Assembly: GCA_028673005.1 (NCBI GenBank)
Contig: CM054114.1
Span: 11,005,108-11,069,107 of the forward strand
DNA: 64,000 nt
Direction: 5' to 3'
From: Tanypteryx hageni
Taxonomy: Eukaryota; Arthropoda; Insecta; Odonata; Petaluridae
The position numbers and the translations under genes are program-made. The notes under the pieces are model-generated. The model saw nothing but the letters and a program-made list of their open reading frames with translations. It did no database searches and had not been told where the DNA came from. This document shows positions 47,101 to 57,990 of this stretch, in pieces. Numbering within the stretch: the first letter of the stretch is position 1; each line of letters begins with the position of its first letter.

Positions 47101-47328
47101 AGGATGACTTTCAAAAAGAGATTTTAAGTAGTTTTCCCGTTGTATTAAATACATATTATATCAATATAGGTAAGTTAAAATTGAGTGTTGTATTATTTAT
47201 ATCTATCGGTTATAAAAAGTTTCCTTTTGTGCTACAGAGCTTTAACATAGCAACCATCGTGCACAGACGTGGGCTTCCTGATATAACAGTCATGTAAAAA
47301 ACATACCATATAATTTTGGTCATTATTA
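44153..47328. other. 3.2 kb AT-rich DNA without a recognisable gene
   Basis: No domain-bearing frame. At 44577-44615 the sequence CTAATTACCCGTGCTTTGC followed by CCGGGT forms a small GC hairpin (CCCG/CGGG), reminiscent of Helitron-type 3' ends read on the minus strand, but no matching 5' end was found. The rest is featureless by eye. Confidence 0.4.
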
Positions 47329-47781
47329 CTAACTAATCAGTTCCTGCATAAGACGTTTCAGTTTTATATTCATTGCAATCAAAAACGGTACATGCGCTGT
47401 ACGTCTGGCTGACCTTCCTTCTCTGCTCATAATTCCGATTGCATATTTCTCCCATTTGTTGTCAGAGACTTCAGCTTTGTACTGGAGCAAATTTGTAAAC
47501 CCATAAGCAGCAATGTCATTATTCATGGCTTTTGATTCCTACGGTAATCTGTTGATTTCCAGTTAGTCTAAAAATTTGAATTCTTCAATGAAGGATTTCC
47601 GGAAATCTCTGGTTCGCTGGTCCGTGTTATGAATTTGAGACTGTAACACAATAGCGTTGATAATAGTTAGTTTAACAATGTTGAGGAACATTACCAGTGG
47701 TCGAATTTGTGTCGTCCGTTTCAATGAGTTTGTGCTGTCACCCCAAGGTATATACAATTGTAAAACAATACTAAACATAGT
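47329..47781 (-). pseudogene. decayed transposase-like remnant, possibly piggyBac
   Basis: On the minus strand, 47563-47778 reads IRPLVMFLNIVKLTIINAIV followed by RTRDFRKSFIEEF. This is reminiscent of the hydrophobic 'WPLF...IVNAYILY' helix and following FR.. segment near the C-terminus of piggyBac transposases. A second open piece, 47329-47526 (NKWEKYAIGIMSREGRSARR), lies downstream. No catalytic aspartate context is visible. The full-length LINE at 47792-51062 inserted at the upstream edge of this remnant. Identification is weak. Confidence 0.3.
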
Positions 47782-47799
47782 AACATAGCGTCTTCTTCT

Positions 47800-50700
47800 T
47801 CATCTAAAGGCTAAGCCTTGTCTCTGCAACCATGAACTCCTGTCCTCTGCCATTCTCTTCAACATCTCGTACTTCTCAACTCCCATCACTGACTCCACGT
47901 CATCTAGGTATTTCTTTCTTGGTCTGCCTCTTCCTTTCTTCCCTAAAAGTTTCCCCTCCAAGATGTTCACAATTAATCCATTATGTCTAATCACATGGCC
48001 TAAAAATTTTGCCTTCCTTTCTTCCATTCCTCTGATCAGTTTCCTTTCTTCTTTTACTTCTTCCAAAACTTCAAGGTTTGTCTTTCTCTCTGTCCAACTT
48101 GTCTTTATCAATCTTCTCCATATCCACATTTCTGTCGCTTCCAGACGGGACCTCTCCCTCTTTCCTAACGTCCAACTTTCACTACCATAAAGTATGGTAC
48201 TCCAGACAAAAGCTTTTGCAAAGGATTTCCTTACTTCCAAATTCATGTGACTGCTTGTCAGTAGGCTCCTTTTGCATTGAAAAGCTTGCTTTGCAAGTGC
48301 TATTCTTCTTTTCACTTCCTGTACACATCTATTATCTTCAGTAATTGTACTACCTAGGTAGCAAAACTGCTTCACCTGCTCAATTTCCTGATTGTCTATT
48401 TTGATCTTTGATATTGTCCCTGCATTACTTTTGCCTATAACCATCAATTTGGTTTTCTTGATATTTATCTTTAATTCCCACTGTTTTAACGTGTCCGATA
48501 ATACTTTCAGCATTTTATTCATTTCTCTTTTTGAATCGCTGAATATTACAATGTCATCTGCAAATCTAATGCAGTGTATTCTAACTCCATTTATTTTTAT
48601 GCCTTTTGTCTTTTCCTTCATAATTTCTATACTTTCTTCAATGAACATATTAAACAAATATGGAGATAGCGGACATCCTTGTCTTACTCCTTTCCTTATC
48701 TTTGCTTCACTCTCTAATCCATTTATATTTATTCTTGTAGTTTGATTTTGATAAAGCTTAAAAATTAATCTTCTGTCCCTCCAATCAATACCTATTTTTT
48801 TCATAGTCTTAAACAACAGTTCCCAATTAACTGTATCAAAGGCCTTCTCCAAATCAATAAACGTTAAATATAATGTCCTGTTCATTTCTAAACATCTTTC
48901 CATTATCACCCTGAGGGCTAATATAGCTTCTCTCGTTCCTCTCCCACTTCTAAATCCAAATTGATCTTCACTAATATAATGTTCCATTTTCCTTTTTATT
49001 CTGTTTTTCACGATATAAATTAAAACTTTTGAGGCGTGCGAAAGTAGTGAAATTGTTCTGTAGTTACTGCACTCCACTGCATTCCCCTTCTTTGGTAAAC
49101 TTATAGTTTTACTTTTTATAAAGTCATCAGGTAATTTTCCTTTTTCGTAACAATCTTTTATAATTTTAAAGAAATGTTCTTTTGCTTCCTCCCCTAAGTT
49201 CTTCAAAAGTTCTGCAGGTATACCATCAACACCTGTTGCCTTGCCTGAATTAAGATTATTAATAGCTTTATAAAACTCTTCTTTGGTTATTGTTGGGCCT
49301 AGCTCGTCATTTCTTATTTCCTCTTCATTTTCAATAAATCTACATCCATCTCCAACATCTCTTCCACTATATAATTCTTCTATGTATTCTTTCCACCGAG
49401 CACATACTTTTTCATTTTCCCATAACATATTTCCTTCCTTATCCTTAACTATTGCCGATTTAGTTCTTGGTTTGTACTGGAGAGTTTTAATTTTGAAGTA
49501 TGCTTTGTCTTGCCTTCCTCCCTTTGTATCTTCCTCAATTTCCTTCACTATCTCTTTGGTCCATCTCTCTTTTTCTTCTCTGCATTTGTTAATAATCTCA
49601 TTCTTAACTTTTTTATAAGTTTCATCATTTCCATTCTTCCTCAACTTGTTCCTTTCTTCAATTAAAATCAGTATCTCCTCAGTCATCCAAGGTTTTCTAG
49701 GCTCCAATTTTCTCTTTCTAATAACTTCCTCTGTAGCTTTAATAACCCCTTTTTTAAATTCCTCCCAACTAAGTTGTCCTTCATAATTTCTCATCAACTC
49801 ATTTGTTTTTTCTTGGTAATTCTTAGCCGTTGGTAACTCTTTCAGTCCCTGTAGATGCCAGTTCTTTTTAACTGTTCTCTTTATTTTCTTAAACCTAATA
49901 TTGCATTTTGCCATGACTAGCTTGTGGTCACTGTCTACATCTGGACCTGGGTAACTATAACACGATTTTACCTGGTTCTTATATCTTCTTTTTACTAAAA
50001 TATAATCTATTTGAAACCTTCTTCTGTCTGGCGCCTCCCTTGTGTATCTTCTTCTTTTGGGAACTTCAAAGAAAGTGTTTGATACCATCATCTCATTCTG
50101 TTCACAAAACTCAATTAATCTTTCTCCCCTTTCATTTGTTTCACCTAAACCAAATTTTCCTACCATTCTACTATTTCGACTAGATCCAATCACAGCATTA
50201 AAGTCTCCCATTATTATTACATTATCTTTATCTTTTGTCATCTTTATAAGTTCTTCTATTTCTTCATACACCTTTTCTACTTCTCCTTCTTCTGCACTAC
50301 TTGTTGGGAAATACGCTTGTATTATCACTGTATCCGTTGGCACGGTGCTCATTCTTACCATCAACAACCTATCATTTATGTGATATGTATTGCAAACACT
50401 GTTTGCCCATTTCTTACTAATAATGACTGCTATTCCATTCCTTCCTCTCTTTTCACCTCCACTATGAATTATTCTAAATTTATCACTGTAAAAATCTCCT
50501 TTCTCTTGCCACCTTGTTTCACATAAACCTAAGATATCAATCTCATTTTTCTCCATTTCTTTCTTTATTTCTTCTAATTTACCTATTTTTAGTAATGTTC
50601 TGACGTTCCAAGTACCTATTTTGACGTTTTGACAGGGATTTCGTTGGATAACGACCTGAGAAGCCCTGCTACATCCCCTGCCGGATCTTGGGTTCCGAAT

Positions 50701-50868
50701 ACCATGATCAGTAACAAATTCCTTTCTAAAACCTTCCATGGTTGCTACCCTCGGGATATCCAATAGGATCTTTAATGGAGTGGTTTCCTGTTGCCTTCTC
50801 CATCCTATGCCGTTGACTATCAAAATAGTTCCTCCGCCTTTAGGGGCAGTTTCCCACCCCAAGGGCAA
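47800..50868 (-). CDS. RTE-type LINE polyprotein: AP endonuclease + reverse transcriptase (1022 aa)
   Basis: The protein nicks target DNA and reverse-transcribes its own RNA from the nick. Residues about 80-320 form an APE-type endonuclease: GTWNVRTL (85-92), LCETRW with the metal-binding Glu (115-120), MGDFNAVIG (220-228) and a terminal SDHK (313-316). A basic linker follows (about 330-500). The reverse transcriptase spans about 540-810, with LPKKGN (591-596), DQFGFRSGRG (635-644), FIDLEKAFD (670-678), GCPLSP (731-736) and the catalytic FADD (769-772). The C-terminal region has YLGSTITED, WSTILYGSESWTL, WIWRRLIKTSW and KFLGHVIRHN, then GRGRPRKK. All key residues are present and there is no internal stop. 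The first ATG gives 1022 codons. A second, in a stronger context (ACCATGG, residue 44, position 50739), could be the true start. RTE is the best-fitting clade. Confidence 0.93.
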   Translation of the reverse strand: MPLGWETAPKGGGTILIVNGIGWRRQQETTPLKILLDIPRVATMEGFRKEFVTDHGIRNPRSGRGCSRASQVVIQRNPCQNVKIGTWNVRTLLKIGKLEEIKKEMEKNEIDILGLCETRWQEKGDFYSDKFRIIHSGGEKRGRNGIAVIISKKWANSVCNTYHINDRLLMVRMSTVPTDTVIIQAYFPTSSAEEGEVEKVYEEIEELIKMTKDKDNVIIMGDFNAVIGSSRNSRMVGKFGLGETNERGERLIEFCEQNEMMVSNTFFEVPKRRRYTREAPDRRRFQIDYILVKRRYKNQVKSCYSYPGPDVDSDHKLVMAKCNIRFKKIKRTVKKNWHLQGLKELPTAKNYQEKTNELMRNYEGQLSWEEFKKGVIKATEEVIRKRKLEPRKPWMTEEILILIEERNKLRKNGNDETYKKVKNEIINKCREEKERWTKEIVKEIEEDTKGGRQDKAYFKIKTLQYKPRTKSAIVKDKEGNMLWENEKVCARWKEYIEELYSGRDVGDGCRFIENEEEIRNDELGPTITKEEFYKAINNLNSGKATGVDGIPAELLKNLGEEAKEHFFKIIKDCYEKGKLPDDFIKSKTISLPKKGNAVECSNYRTISLLSHASKVLIYIVKNRIKRKMEHYISEDQFGFRSGRGTREAILALRVIMERCLEMNRTLYLTFIDLEKAFDTVNWELLFKTMKKIGIDWRDRRLIFKLYQNQTTRININGLESEAKIRKGVRQGCPLSPYLFNMFIEESIEIMKEKTKGIKINGVRIHCIRFADDIVIFSDSKREMNKMLKVLSDTLKQWELKINIKKTKLMVIGKSNAGTISKIKIDNQEIEQVKQFCYLGSTITEDNRCVQEVKRRIALAKQAFQCKRSLLTSSHMNLEVRKSFAKAFVWSTILYGSESWTLGKRERSRLEATEMWIWRRLIKTSWTERKTNLEVLEEVKEERKLIRGMEERKAKFLGHVIRHNGLIVNILEGKLLGKKGRGRPRKKYLDDVESVMGVEKYEMLKRMAEDRSSWLQRQGLAFR

Positions 50869-51062
50869 GAGGGTGCCCTACCCCTCCACCTTCTCATCCG
50901 CCCCTAAATAGGCCGTTGGCATTTGGTAGAGGGGGGACTCCTTATCCCGGGAGTCACTCGGACGCCAGAGCCTCGTCTGTGAAGCAGGGTGCACCACGTG
51001 CAGGTGAGGTTGACATTTGAGTGGGAGAGGCTATATAATCGCATCCCACCCCAAAACACCCC
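50869..51062 (-). promoter_or_regulatory. 5' leader / probable internal promoter of the LINE
   Basis: This GC-richer segment lies between the 5' target duplication and the first ATG. Full-length LINEs need a promoter downstream of their own start site, so this is the likely location. Minus-strand TATATAGCC at about 51031-51039 is TATA-like, but its placement inside the element makes a classical role uncertain. Confidence 0.45.
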
Positions 51063-51072
51063 AACATAGCGT

Positions 51073-52646
51073 ATCATCTAGAATAATTCTAGAACCCACA
51101 TAAAATTCAATTTATTGCTGTCAAAACATGCATAATATCAAGTTTATAGCTGGCAAAATACTTATAGAAGGGTCCAAAGATATCATATCTGAAAAGTGGT
51201 TATTTCATCACATAAAAGCGCATATTTACAAACTGATAATTAATACGAGAAGTCCAAAAATACCAAGTTATATATAAAAATTAATAGAGTAGCATCCAGT
51301 ATGTTTAAGTAATCACTTTTCCATTAATATTTGGTTAAAATTAACTAAAGACAGATAGAATTTGACTCCTCTTTTTTTATTGATTGATTTTACCATATTG
51401 TTTATTTTATTTTCCTTGTTTTACTCAAGTAATGTCGTGGAATATTTTCCAATAGCTGTCTTATGATATTTCTCCAGCGATGGAATCAGTACGGCGTGTT
51501 TAAGATCATTTCGAAATATATGATTATCTTACTTTGATAATAAAATAACATCATTGTTGCTATTTATGTTTACGTGAGCAATTGATTTGTAAAAAATGTA
51601 TCATGGTACAAAGTAAGAAGCGGAAGGCGGCGTTAATCTGTAGTGTCCGCCCTTTTAGCGGAGATGAGTAATAGTTTTTCAGAAATAAATGTTTCTATAC
51701 AAAAATAACTACATTTTTTCCATCACAAACACTTTACTGCCATTGTACTCTTCATGATATTCATTTGTTCTCCTTATTGCATTCGTTGAATTATTAACCA
51801 ATGTTGTACTGATTATTCTATTCATCTGAAATATTTTGAAGTAATCTCACTAGCGAAATTTTATTCCTAATTAGCTTGCTATTTCTTGTCTTTTGTACCT
51901 AGATGCATTGATTTAAAATATCATATAAGCAATTATTAGAATGAGAAGAAGTACTATAGACATTATTGTCTAAGATGATACCTGTGGATTCGTTTAATTC
52001 TGAAGAAATAATATTATTGAAAGGAGCTTATAGTACCCGTTTCCGACTTAGAAATCTATATCTGTCTCACTGTTATACATGGACTTTTGTTTTGTATGGT
52101 TAAATTTCCCTTAAATATGAAGCCTCTTTGAATTATAAATAATCCAGAAAATTTAGTTTGAAACTATTTTTGTCTTTGCTCACAACGTAAGATTTGAGTG
52201 TAATAGTCTTTTATTAAAATTTAAATTCAGTAATGTTGATGATATACCCATTATTTAGCCAGTATCAAATAATTAATCAGCAATTTAAGTAACAAGAGAT
52301 TGTTTATTCTTTGAGAATATTGTTTCAACTAATATATTTTGGGCCTTTTTGAAATAGTCCTTTATCGATTATATTAAGAGTGAATGACATTGTAGAATAT
52401 GAATGTTAATCGGAAATTTATTTTCTACTTTAAAATAGAAATCATAGTCTGTTTTAAATGAAACTTGACTAAAGTTAGTGTGATTTACGTATCCGTATGT
52501 GTCGGTATTTTTCATAATTTTGCTATTGCATTTATGCGCCTTACTGAGTTGTGGAAACTCAATAGCAATTATGGATCCATCGCTTTTCTTTGCTAGAACA
52601 TCATCGAGCTCGTCTCATTACTGAAAAATAATCTTAAAATAGCACT
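51073..52646. other. AT-rich DNA without a recognisable gene
   Basis: AT-rich throughout with no long open frame and no bounded repeat visible. Confidence 0.55.
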
Positions 52647-52740
52647 AAAAAATAAGTACTCACCTTAGATATCTCCTATTGCCATAACAAGGTTAAGATG
52701 CTGTTGCTATTGGAGATACGTACGGTAAGTACTTATTTTT
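52647..52740. mobile_element. hairpin MITE related to 7121-7287
   Basis: Two arms of about 40 bp (52647-52688 and 52701-52740) are nearly perfect inverted repeats sharing AAAAATAAGTACT, A[TC]CTCC[AT]ATTG/ATAGC-type sequence and their complements, with about a dozen bases between them. The arm motif ATCTCC[TA]ATTGCCATAACAA is shared with the MITE at 7.1 kb. Read outward, each arm contains a consensus 5' splice site (AAGGTGAGT on the minus strand, ACGGTAAGT on the plus strand). Confidence 0.7.
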
Positions 52741-53219
52741 CATGAGCTTATTGTTGAATTTAAATTGACTCCCTAATTGAATTAAAAAAATAAATAAATT
52801 TAAATAGTCTCATATTAGTTGGTTTAATAAAATAGTAATGAATCTAATTTTAACATATTTTAATTCATCAAAATTTATTGTTAATTATTTTCTTATATAC
52901 GAAAACGCACGAGGGTGCAAGAAACATATCCATATTAAAATATTAAACACCATTCATGAATTTTTATGTGAGAAAAACGAGTTCATTTGCTTTTCAAGAT
53001 GGATATATAAAATGTAGAAAATATTTTATTGTCCGAATTGTTTGCTAACGTGAATTAACTCTAAAAATATTTTTTATAAAATGAACTTTTTAAGGAAGTT
53101 GACTGGATATAATACATAACATAAAAATCTATAAATTGAATGCAGCTATCTCAATTTAGTGAGGACTCCTCATGACTTGCAGTCTTCAATTTCTTAGCTC
53201 TAAAATATTTTTTAAATAG
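52741..53219. other. AT-rich spacer
   Basis: Nothing recognisable. Confidence 0.55.
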
Positions 53220-53905
53220 ATGGGCCCGTTAATCTTCAAGACCACGCCATATTTTCACGAGCAAGGGTCAGTCCTAACAAGCAAAATTGCCCTAACGACC
53301 GTTCCTTATTAAGCTATATATCACGAATTCCCCTTCAGCTTGGGCAAACGCCCCTTAAGAATCCGAACCCTTAATTACCGACTCGAGGGGACAGTCTCAA
53401 AGAGGTTGTTATCCTTTAACGACTCAGGGAGTTTGTAGAGGCGAGGGAGGGACTTTAGGGAACACGGCCGGCCATTCCAAGGCTTCCATCGGCGCCCGTC
53501 ATCCGAGATACTGAGCCGTCCTCGGAGGACCAATTCTAATTACTTTCCGGGCGGACAGTGTCCTGTTCTTATCCGCGGCTGCCTCGGTCCAAGGATCGCT
53601 CTACCTCTCTCCCGGGGCGCCGAGGGGGTGGAGAATGGAGGAGGTGGTGCAGGGAGTGGAGGGTGGGGAGGAGGCGTGTGTCCCATCTCGGTGTCGGGTT
53701 GCGGCGTCCCTCGCCTTCCCTCTCTCGCACACTCCCCTTCGGAGGTTGCTCCTCACGAATCGGTTTATCGTTTTCGTGAGGTGGCCGCCTTCGCGGCTGC
53801 TCTTCTCTCCCGGCAGGTAGCCGCGAGGATCCCGGGGGCGATGCGGGCGCACGCACGGGAGACGTGTGCAAACGAAATCGCTCGAGGAATGAATGCCTAG
53901 AAAAA
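53220..53905. promoter_or_regulatory. CpG-rich block
   Basis: GC and CpG rise from about 53.22 kb and peak at 53.45-53.88 kb (GGCCGGCC, CCGGGCGG, CCGCGG, CTCCCGGGGCGCC). AT-rich DNA resumes at 53.91 kb. Overlapping frames of 60-100 codons exist on both strands, none with a domain. It looks like a CpG island or a conserved regulatory element. No TSS evidence can be had from sequence alone. Confidence 0.4.
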
Positions 53906-55371
53906 ATAATAAATGTTGAATTAACCCTATTCTGCCTATGTTATGTTTTAAATTTCTCGATACTAGAAGAAAAGTATCGTAATAAATTAGGTTCAGACCA
54001 CTTATTTTTCAACTATGTATGTCTGTTGCATTGAATGCTTCAGACATTTTATTGGCACATTGCTACAGTTAACTGGACTGGTTAATGTTTGATTTAACTC
54101 GTGCAGTAGTTCTACGGAATCAATGGGACAAGTAAAAACAAAAGTTTATTTTTTCAAGATTATTTATTTAAATTTTGATAAAAATTATATCTTTATGGCA
54201 AAATAAATAATCTTTCAATGCTAGTAAATAATTTGAGCACCTGTTAACGTAATATATGCTTGATTGATGTGATTATTTGAGTGCGTGACATCCTCTATAT
54301 CGAAAATGGAACATTGCAATTCTTGCTTAATGGGTAAAATATGTTTATTGGTTCATTATAAACAAATGTATAATAAAAATTGATTTTAATAAAAAATAAT
54401 TCAGGCAGAAATGGGTTAAAAAGGAGAGACTTTCAAAGAAAATGTCGGCTCCATAAGTCGGTTCTCATTCCAAAGATTTAATTAAAATTAAATGAAAAAT
54501 AATCCTAAGGTGTAATTTTTTCCACCACAAAATTATATTTTTACAACTTCATAAGACGTGTGAAATGGAATCCGCGAAGAGTACCTATTTGTCGAAAAGC
54601 TCCGAGTTTTCTTTAAAATGTTTGGTTTTTACTTATATTTGCTACCAGTGATTCTGAGGAACTCGAAAATTTCTTTTAATATATTAAAACGATTCTGCTC
54701 GATTTAATATTAATATAAAGGAAAATTTATTGCACTTAGGTATTTCCTATAAAAATATTCAAAATAGGAAAATGTTTCAATATTTTCTCGTGAATATATT
54801 GTGATTCTTTATATTTAAAATATGTTCGTAATATTTTATCCTTTAATTTCGTGAAAATGAAAAATGCATCTTTTATTTTCCTTGCTACAAGCGATTTATA
54901 TATCGGTACATCGTTAGTCGGATGTTTAGAGATAAAATGTCAATTCAGCTTTCATTTTTCCATATAAAGGAAAATACAAGATTACACTCGGAATACGATA
55001 AGTAACTAAATCATATTGTAAAATTATTTTTAATACGGCGATTAAATTTTGTCAAATATTTAGAGAAATACTGCCTTATTCGCAATTTAAAGTACCTCTA
55101 AACAGACTGTCATGAATGTGATCAGTTATTTGGCTAATTTTTCATTAACCTTGGATGAATAAATGTTAAAGAAAATCTGCTATAAAAGTGAGCTTTTGAA
55201 GTGAAACTACACAGTTGCTATTATTTATCCTAAAAATGTGGATTAGTATTTTCGTAGGTGAAGTATTAGGAGAAAATTGTTAGTTATGAAGAATTTACAA
55301 AATATAAAATAAACTTCATTCGATTTAAGTTGAAGGTTTATAGAAGAAGAATTGCGATACCTTAGTTTAGT
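53906..55371. other. AT-rich DNA without a recognisable gene
   Basis: No domain-bearing frame or bounded repeat. The minus-strand frame 55243-55572 overlaps the hAT MITE and is a chance ORF. Confidence 0.5.
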
Positions 55372-55613
55372 CATCAGCTGGCAACTTTTCAAAGTAAAAG
55401 AGCCGTATTTTTGTTTTTGTCTCATTAAAATATATTTGGAAACCGCACAATGACAATCTGAACGCTGCATGACCCATTTTTCACATTCGAGTGATTTAAA
55501 TAAGCATGTTTTACGACTGGTAAAGGTTAGAGAGGTTATCAAACTACTAAAGAGCCACAAGTATGTACTCAAGAAGCCATATGCGGCTCCAAAGCCGCAG
55601 GTTGCCGACCTCG
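55372..55613. mobile_element. hAT-type MITE
   Basis: The left end contains CAGCTGGCAACTTTTC and AAAGAGCCG. The right end contains AAAGAGCCACAAG, ATGCGGCTCCAAAGCCGCAG and GTTGCCGACC, whose reverse complement GGTCGGCAAC mirrors the left CTGGCAAC. Such AGAGCC/GCGGCTC subterminal words are frequent in hAT MITEs. The flanking 8-mers AGTTTAGT (55364-55371) and AGTATAGG (55614-55621) match at 6 of 8. It is 242 bp and non-coding. Confidence 0.75.
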
Positions 55614-55621
55614 AGTATAGG

Positions 55622-57137
55622 CTATACTTCTATCCTAATTTTCATAAATTGCTTAGGGGTATGTTATTCACTAATAGGTATTCAACTCAGCAGTTATATG
55701 AATTTTAATGCTGTTGGTTAACTACTGAACTTTCTCCGGAATTATTCAAATAATATTTTCCGTATTATTCGCTGCTTTTAAGCAGTTGGCAACATCTTAT
55801 TAAAGTAATATTAAAATCTTTATTTGAAATGACTTCCAAATAAATTTTCATGATAGAAGATATATGTATGAGTCGTTAACTAATAATTGTAATCTATTCT
55901 CTCATTTTTTCAAATAATAAAAATCAATTTTCAGGGTTTTCTATCAGTAACTTTCTATATGCTTCAGTTTTTTAAATTATCTTATATTTTCTTAGACGTG
56001 CATTGAAGGTGGATTTCAATTTTCTCTCGATGGTCTAATACCTTTGCTACAAGATTAAATTATATTTGATAGTTAATGAGATTTCCACTAATTAATAACT
56101 GGCGTTATCTTTCGTAAAAGCGATATTTATTGCTATTTTTTTTAAATAAAAATCAGTCCTAGTTTATGCAAGTAATATCCGTACGAAAAAGCTGTGTCCA
56201 GATTATTTATATCAGACAAATTTCCTATTTTGTCTGTGAGCTTACCATGAAATTGATATATATATATATTTTTATTGCAGGATTTCAAGTACTAAAGAAT
56301 AATCAATACACATCAGTTTACCCTACGTACAATTATGTATAAATTATCTAAATAAATCTTTCACAAGTAAAACGTATACATTCTGGACAAACATTTCGAG
56401 TAACATAAAAATGACAAGCAACGATTTTTTTATTATGCTTTATTTTGCTGAAAATGTTGATGAATTCTTATTATATTCGTCTCTTAATTTTTAAGGCACC
56501 AAGTATAGAAAAGCTATATTTTTAATTCTAGATTAATTGACGTTTTTTATCTTATGTATGGATATCAAAAAGTAAATTATCCTTAAAATATTAATTTAAT
56601 CACTAAATGCGTCTTTCCAACAAAATAAATCATTGCTTAAGATTTTCATGAGCTGTTCTACTTTTGCTAATACTTGCATTACAAATTTCTATCACAAACT
56701 TAGCTTAAAATTTACGCAGCAAACAAATCATATATCATTTTAATCTAATGCGAACATTAAAAAAATGCCTTTCTGAATATAAGAATACTATTACGCATCT
56801 TTATCATAACTTACCTTTTTGCATTTCATTAATATATTTTAACGCTGGGTTGATTTCCTGACACGCCTCGTTAGAATCTACTGCATTCGAATCATTATTA
56901 CAATTTTTTAAATATCATATACACATCGCTAATGAGCCATGCTAATTAAGTCAATAACGGGATGAGAAAAACAGGAAACGTATTCATAAAAACATTCCAT
57001 ATGCTTCTCATTAGGGATTAGGTACCTAATTTATAAGTCCTCTTTGTATTGTCTTGAAGTGAACATTACTTTTCCGCATATAAAAAATCTGGATTTCTCT
57101 TTATTCTTGTTATACAGCCTCGACGGTTGAAAAGATA
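55622..57137. other. AT-rich DNA without a recognisable gene
   Basis: AT-rich, with a short TA run near 56258-56269. No gene or bounded element seen. Confidence 0.5.
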
Positions 57138-57829
57138 CACCGTTTTTGTCCGATTATAGAGCGACCTCGAGTATAAGGCGACCCTTATTTCAGAAACGAC
57201 GCGAAAGAGAAACATTTTTCAGGAATAATAATAACGCTGCAAACTGCTCACTAAAATGCTAAGCTTAATTTTTACCTATTAGAATTATGCGACAAGATTA
57301 GCAAGTAATTACTATAAAACGTGTGCCTTTATTGGCTTCCAGTTATTTACATTAAATGATTAGATTTAATTCTTAAAATGTTTAACCCAGATTATCATGA
57401 AACTATTTTTGATTGAATTTAGGTAAACCAGAGATTGTTTTGAGTACTTTGAGTTGTACGTAACACAAAAAATAGTACCTTGAGTTTTCCAATTTGTCGT
57501 TTTCGAAATAAAGAGCGTCCTATATGTAAGACTAGGTTAATAAGAGACCTTGAAACTAATTTTTCGAAAAAAAATATTTCACAGGAATATGTTTGTCAGC
57601 ACTTTATTATCACTTCAAAATAATATTACTGTAATGATTGTTTTTAATAAAAACGTCATCCATTATATGGAATGGATGGTTCAAGTACAGTGATTGAGTA
57701 ATAAATATCTACAGATTTTCTTAGAATGTACAGAAATATTGTTTTTCTTATGAGCTTTTTACTACTATCATTGAAGTGGTTATTTTAAAATCACTTCACA
57801 TAAAACCAGTATCACATTTCTTGTATTGC

Positions 57830-57990
57830 TTGCTAGTGGAAGACTCGGGTTCGATTCCTGGTCAAGGCAGAATTTTTCTCCTGCTTTGCAGAGTGTCTTC
57901 GTTTCCAGTATATGCCTTTCTGCATAGAATTTACATCGTTTACATTTGGATGGGACGTTTGTTCGATTTCACCAGAACGGAAACTACACG
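57830..57990 (+). repeat. tRNA-derived SINE remnant
   Basis: GGGTTCGATTCC (57847-57858) is an exact RNA polymerase III box B. About 90 bp further on, TTTGGATGGGACGTTTG (about 57945-57961) parallels TTCGGAAGGAACGTTAAG in the complete SINE at 43.8-44.1 kb. Box A and the element's ends are not recognisable. Confidence 0.5.

Larger units (their letters stand above)
47792..51062 (-). mobile_element. full-length RTE-type LINE retrotransposon, 10-bp TSD
   Basis: AACATAGCGT is duplicated at 47782-47791 and 51063-51072, bounding a 3271-bp element read on the minus strand. It has a roughly 194-bp GC-richer 5' leader (51062-50869), one long ORF, and practically no 3' UTR: the TGA stop is the start of a TGAAGAAGAAGA tail that runs straight into the target duplication. 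Length, a single ORF, the trinucleotide tail and a short 3' UTR are characteristic of the RTE clade. It appears complete and could be recently active. Confidence 0.93.

Noticed and set aside
55469..55708. 79-codon plus-strand frame
   Set aside because: Most of it lies inside the hAT MITE at 55372-55613, so it is an artefact of the repeat.
57847..57858. possible tRNA gene at GGGTTCGATTCC
   Set aside because: No acceptor stem or box A could be paired with it. A downstream SINE-core-like sequence explains it better.
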